Shown in pieces: positions 19,418 through 23,805 of a stretch of DNA of 23,805 bases; the stretch's first letter is position 1; each line of letters begins with the position of its first letter. Made by a program: the position numbers and the translations under genes. Below the pieces are notes generated by a model. That model saw only the letters and a list, made by a program, of their open reading frames with translations, was not told the DNA's origin and ran no database searches. The DNA lies in assembly GCA_009103225.1 (NCBI GenBank), contig RHPI01002368.1, forward strand, positions 140,248 through 164,052, in the 5' to 3' direction. The stretch is from Chlorokybus atmophyticus (lineage: Eukaryota; Streptophyta; Chlorokybophyceae; Chlorokybales; Chlorokybaceae).

Positions 19418-22400
19418 ATGTCTGGCCTGATGCCTGTTCTCCTTCACGTACCCTTTGTCGTACTTGTCCTCCTTCTTGTGCATGTCGGTGTTGGTGTCAA
19501 GGCGGATGATGTTGACCCCCTCACACCCCTCCCGCCACGCGAATGCGGATGGGACCTTGTCTGGAGCGATGAGTTTGCTGGCCCTCAGGTGTGCATGTGT
19601 GTGCATGTGTGGTTGTAATTGTTTGTTGACTTGCATGCACGTGCGCTGACATGCACGCATGCACATGCACTGTCTCAGCTTGACGGAAGCAAGTGGACTC
19701 CGCAAGTTGATTGTTGGGGAGGGGGCAACAACGAGGCGCAGTGCTACACGTCAAGAAGCGACAACGTCTACATTGACACTGTAAGTGGCCTGCATTCCCA
19801 CCTTCCCCTCACACTCTCTGATATGACAACATATACACAATGTTGTTGGCACGCTGCAGAACACTGGCCAGCTGGCTCTGCGAGCAACATACGAGCAATT
19901 CACCACCAATGGCACAGGCTGCACCCAGAATGACGGCTGTGCCGGCACCCGAGACGTAAGCCACCCACCCACCCACACATACCCACCCACCCACATACCC
20001 ACATACCCACATACCAACATCCTCCCCCCAAACAGTACACAAGTGGCAAGGTCATGACGGACGGCAAGGCGGCCTGGACCTATGGTTTTGTTAGTGTGAG
20101 GGCGAAGGTCCCTAAGGGACAGGGTTTATGGCCCGCGGTGTGGATGATGCCCGAGGATGACAAGTATGGGGGTTGGGCGGCGAGCGGGGAGATCGACATA
20201 CTGGAAACGACGTGAGTGGTGATGGTGTTGTTGTTGTTGTGGGTAATGCTGTTGCTGTTGGTAGTGTTTTCGTTGGGTTGTGGTTGTGGTTGTGCTGGCC
20301 GGTGATGGTGGTCTTGTTGTGCTCACATCTTGTTGTTGTTGTTGTTGTTGTTGTTGTGTGTTTAACCCATCGTGTGTGTTGGTTCTGTAGTGGTCAAACC
20401 ACAAACACCGCGCAAGGCACAATCTTCTACGGCGACAACTGGCCGAGGCAAGTCTCCCACACGAGCGGGAAGGTGTGGTTGCTACCTGTTTACGACACAA
20501 GTGTGTACGTGTGTGATTGTGTGTAAAGTTTTCATACAAAGTAAAATGCGCAGACGGAGTTCTCATGCGTGGAGGACTTGTCGGCGGACTTCCACACGTA
20601 CTCGCTCGAGTGGGGGAGAGACTACCTACGGTGGTTTGTCGATGGCACGGTGTTCTTCACTCAGGTGCTGATGCTGGGATCCATGTGTGCGAAGGGGTGT
20701 TACTGGAACGCACACACGCACACGCACACGCACACACACCATGACTCAATGCACGACTGAACTAACTCAACTCCAGGCCTTGAATCGGTCCTTCACCGAG
20801 CCGGGTCAAGCCTCCCACTACAGCGCTTTCCGCCAGCCGTTCGACCAGCCTTTCTTCCTCATACTCAACCTCGCAGGCAAGCACGACACAGAATTATTAT
20901 TTGCACCTTCCTGAGACTTGTATCATCATCAATTGGCTGACCATAATCGTATGACAGTTGGCGGGAATTATGGCGGACAGCTGGACTCGACAACACCGTG
21001 GGACAACAACGAGCTTCGCATAGACTGGGTAACGAACAAACACAACAACACGCACAGTGAGCACACAAATGTGCACATATGCACATGCACGCGCGCACAC
21101 ATGTGGATGCAAGCGTGCACGTGCGCAACACGCACACATGCACCTACACACGCACACGCGCACGCTCACGCACACATCATTATCAGCAAAAACCACACAC
21201 ACACAATGACCTTTGCCTCCCACCCTCAGGTGAGCATCTATCAGCGCCCAGACAACGCTTCCCCCTCCACGTACGACGATGGCCACGCCATGCGCACCTG
21301 TTTCGACCTCACGACCGACATCGCCGGCGCGGCCGTAGCGTCAAACTGCAGAGCAAAATCAAACCTAACACCCGTAAGTGTGTGTGCGTGTGTGTGTGTG
21401 TGTGTGCGCGTGCGCGTGTGTTAACATGTGGTTGTATTGTACCGCTACCACGCTTGTTGTTTGGGATTACACACTCACAAATGTTGTGTCTCTTACTCAG
21501 GATTCGCAGTGTGGTGTGTTGTCCTGGGTCTGCTCCTCCGGCGGCGTCCCCTGCGGCCCGTCTCGTTCCAACTGTTCCAGTCCAGAGTTATCGACCAACC
21601 TCGACTGGGCCATGGACGCGTACTACCAGCGAGTGCGGGAACGGCAGGACGGAGGGGCGTGCGTGTTCGGGGGGGCGGGGGAGACGTACTTCCCGGAGAC
21701 GGCGTGTGAGTGGGGAGATGTGTGTGTTTATGCGCATCTGTGTGCGCAGCAGTGTGCATATGCATGCCCACTTATGCGTGTGCATACCCAACAAGACTGA
21801 TACCGATGCTTGCTTTCGTGTGGCCACAGGTACCCCCGGTGCCGATAGCAATCTATCTCCGCCTCCCCCAGTGTACTCCCCACCGCCTCCATCACCCCCA
21901 CCTCCTCCTCCTCCTCCTCCTCCATCCCCTCCACCACCACAACCGCCTTCCCCTTCCCCTCCTCCCCCAGCCTTGTCTACTCCCCCCACGCCACCATCTG
22001 AACTGAAACCAACTCCGCCTCCTCCTCGTCCTCCTCCTCCACGAAAGTCACCACCTCCTCCTCCACCTCCCCTAAGACAGTCACCACCGCCTCCTCCTCT
22101 ATCTCGTCCTCCTTCACCACCCCCTCCGCGCAGATCACCGCCTCCTTCTCCCCCTCCTCCTCGACCTCCTGCTCCTTCACCTCCTCCCTCAAAGAAGTCA
22201 CCTCCACCTTTTCCCCCTCCTCCGCGTCCTGCTTCTCCTCCACCTGCTCCTCCGCGCAAGTCACCCCCGCCGCCTCCGCCTCCTCGTCCGCGTTCTCCTC
22301 CTCCGCCTCCCCCACCCAGACGCTCTCCTCCACCCCCTCCTCCTCCTCGACCACGTTCTCCTCCGCCACCTCCCCCACCAAGGCCCTCTCCTCCTCCCCC

Positions 22401-22839
22401 GCCTCCACCGTCGAGAAAGCCACCGCCTCCTGCACCAGGAGGAGTAGGCGCAGTGAAAAGGACTCCTCCTCCTTCACCAAGGAGAACACCTCCGCCACCT
22501 CCACCAACAAGGAGATCACTCCCTCCACCACCAAGGAGGACATCACCTCCTCCACCAGCAAGGAGATCACCTCCTCCTTCTCCTCCTCCTCTTCGTCGTC
22601 CTCCTCCTGTAGGAGTCAGGAAGTCTCCTCCTCCACCTGCACCAAGGCAATCCCCTCCTCTTCCTTCTCCTCCTGTGCCAGCACTACGGTTGCCGCCTCC
22701 CTCAGCACTAGCGACGACAAGGAGGCCGCCCATGTCGCCGCCGCCATTGGCCCCGAAGGCGCCCCTGACGCCGGAGCAAAGGAGGAGGAGGAGGAGAAGA
22801 AGAAACCAGCGAAGGTCGCCTCCTCCCCCTTCATTTTAA
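19418..22839 (+). CDS. Secreted GH16 beta-glucanase with X8-like module and Pro-rich tail
   Basis: Eleven exons join in phase: 19418-19588, 19679-19780, 19860-19955, 20036-20211, 20391-20472, 20554-20664, 20777-20876, 20958-21028, 21230-21373, 21501-21705, 21830-22839 (755 residues). All introns are GT-AG except the seventh (GC-AG). Residues 1-30 are a signal peptide (hydrophobic LLHVPFVVLVLLLV). Residues 45-310 are GH16: WDLVWSDEF, WTPQVDCWGGGNNEAQCY, RAKVPKGQGLWPAVWMMP, and the catalytic EIDILE with nucleophile Glu175, Asp177 and acid/base Glu180, then DFHTYSLEW and PFFLILNLAVGGN. Residues 352-420 have six Cys (355, 362, 369, 376, 405, 420) plus DWAMDAYYQ and CVFGGAGETYFPE, like an X8/CBM43 glucan-binding module. 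Residues 425-755 are SPPPP-type repeats ending in eight Arg. The enzyme probably cleaves or remodels beta-1,3/1,4-glucans outside the cell, anchored in the hydroxyproline-rich matrix. Motifs make the GH16 call near certain; X8 is by pattern. Confidence 0.92.
20877..20957 (+). other. GC-AG intron (intron 7)
   Basis: Exon 7 ends ...CTCGCAG and the intron starts GCAAGC, ending in GACAG before TTGGCGGGAAT. Only this junction gives the GH16-conserved LNLAVGGN across the split Val codon. No GT donor nearby keeps the frame. Confidence 0.8.
21830..22830 (+). repeat. Proline-codon repeat tract
   Basis: About 1 kb of CCT/CCA/CCC-rich sequence encodes the Ser/Pro/Arg tail of the GH16 protein. It also opens long Gly-rich and Glu-rich frames on the opposite strand, which are artefacts. 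Confidence 0.9.
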
Positions 22840-23203
22840 CTGAGTGTCTGCACTGGTCAGTAATTAGTCACCCATTGGTTGGTCCATTTTTTGAGTAGTC
22901 ACTTAGGTGCAAGTAATTGGGCTGGTAAGTTACTTATATGGTGCTATGGCTATGGTTTACTTTATAGGATTACTCGTCTATGACTATTTTGTATGTGTGT
23001 ATCTGTAAGCAGCAGCGACAGCTCACAAGGGCTGAGGAGATCTGACTTTGCCTTATTACGGGTTAGCACGAGCTGTTGCAGTACTTCCACTGCTGTGTGA
23101 TTTTGGATACATGCGTGCGCGCGGGTATCATATCTGCACTCGTGCGCACATGCGTCTTGTATTGAATGCTTTCTGGTCTTTGTGCTGTCTGCTTGACACA
23201 ACT

Positions 23204-23227
23204 ACATGCGCAGATGTCTGCGCATGT
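23204..23227. repeat. Perfect palindrome with 11-bp arms
   Basis: ACATGCGCAGA (23204-23214) and TCTGCGCATGT (23217-23227) are exact reverse complements around TG. Confidence 0.9.
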
Positions 23228-23787
23228 GTTGATGCGCAAGTAGTCGCATGCCTTTACAGACTCTGTGAATACAAAACGCTGACGGAATTCACTGCGTGCA
23301 ATGCATGCTTTGCACACACACACGGTATGCATGACAGGCATCACACACGCATAGGCAACAGCAGCACTCAGTTCAGCAATCACCGTGTATGTGCGCGTGT
23401 GTGCAAGCGTGCGTGGTGTGCGGCTCATGCACAGGCGTGCATGTGTGTGCAGACAACAGAGTGCACACGGGATCACAGGCCTCCACGTCAGCAGATGTGT
23501 GTGTGCGCTCTCGTGCATGACTCATTTCTGCCAAAATGCTCTTGCGTCAAATTTGGAGCAAAAACAGTTTCAACAACATGTAGGTATAGTCCAAACTTGC
23601 ACAGACACACGCTCACACACGCGCATACGGACACTGACATACTTGCACGCATTCAATGACAGTCACAGAAGTGTGTCAGCGTGTTCTCGCGCGCATGTGC
23701 ACGTACCCACCTGTAATGCACTCGGATGTTGGACACAACCGAAACTCTACATTATCAAAAGTAAATTGCGCTCACCGGGAAGGGGAC

Positions 23788-23805
23788 GGGGGGGGGGGGG
23801 GGGGG
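23788..23805. repeat. Terminal G18 homopolymer
   Basis: The window ends in 18 consecutive G, most simply an assembly end at a homopolymer. No telomere-type repeat precedes it. Confidence 0.9.

Larger units (their letters stand above)
22840..23805. other. Gene-free 3' region with GT/CA-rich sequence
   Basis: This is the 3' flank of the GH16 gene. TGTAA, the usual chlorophyte polyadenylation signal, is at 23004-23008, about 165 bases after the stop, and is a candidate only. From 23100 on the sequence is rich in GTGTGC/GCACAC. A perfect palindrome is at 23204-23227, and the window ends in 18 G (23788-23805). I see no gene. Confidence 0.5.

Noticed and set aside
21079-21829. Upstream extension of the proline-tract frame through 21079-21829 without splicing
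   Set aside because: It runs through CA- and GT-repeat introns and shifted exon sequence. The spliced model keeps conserved GH16 and X8-like motifs in phase.
21977-22570. Glu/Val-rich open frame of 197 residues on the minus strand
   Set aside because: It is another frame of the same CCT/CCA repeat and its composition is a repeat artefact.
21588-22733. 381-residue Gly-rich open frame on the minus strand
   Set aside because: It is the complement of the proline-codon tract and has no other evidence. The plus strand is fixed by in-phase splicing to the GH16 domain.

Overview
The window looks like nuclear DNA of a green alga (Viridiplantae, chlorophyte or possibly streptophyte). The basis is one clearly readable intron-rich gene for a secreted beta-glucanase (GH16) with an X8-like cysteine module and a long Ser/Pro-rich tail of the kind found in algal extracellular-matrix proteins. 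Long GT/CA tracts and many decayed mobile elements also fit a eukaryotic genome. I cannot name the species, and the clade is an inference.

Positions 1 to about 1,570 are gene-free, with an AT microsatellite, a strong hairpin and a cluster of GGACCAG/CTGGTCC palindromes. From about 1,570 to 9,540 there is a dense set of broken reading frames that looks like one large DNA transposon or several nested ones. On the plus strand these are an OTU-type cysteine protease, a RING-finger remnant, a Cys-rich small protein and a Tudor-like/cytosine-C5 DNA methyltransferase fusion. On the minus strand is a long unrecognised protein, probably the transposase, with an N-terminal zinc finger. A small four-exon plus-strand gene of 183 residues ends the block. 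Copies of GTACCATT and its complement flank the methyltransferase plus the minus-strand gene in opposite orientations. Premature stops and frameshifts suggest decay, although some of the frameshifts sit in homopolymers and could be assembly errors.

Positions about 9,540 to 19,400 are poor in genes. They hold AT-rich DNA, a 96-base CA repeat, a 739-bp element with terminal inverted repeats (MITE-like), a pair of diverged direct repeats around a tRNA-like (SINE-like) segment, and a minus-strand Ty3/gypsy polyprotein remnant (protease, reverse transcriptase, RNase H; no integrase seen). The catalytic signatures of that remnant are damaged.

Positions 19,418 to 22,839 hold the one gene that appears intact: 11 exons, 755 residues, every splice junction in phase. 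Its order is signal peptide, GH16 catalytic domain, six-cysteine X8/CBM43-like module, Pro-rich tail with a basic end. The window closes with about 960 bases of gene-free, GT/CA-rich DNA and a terminal run of 18 G that probably marks a contig end.
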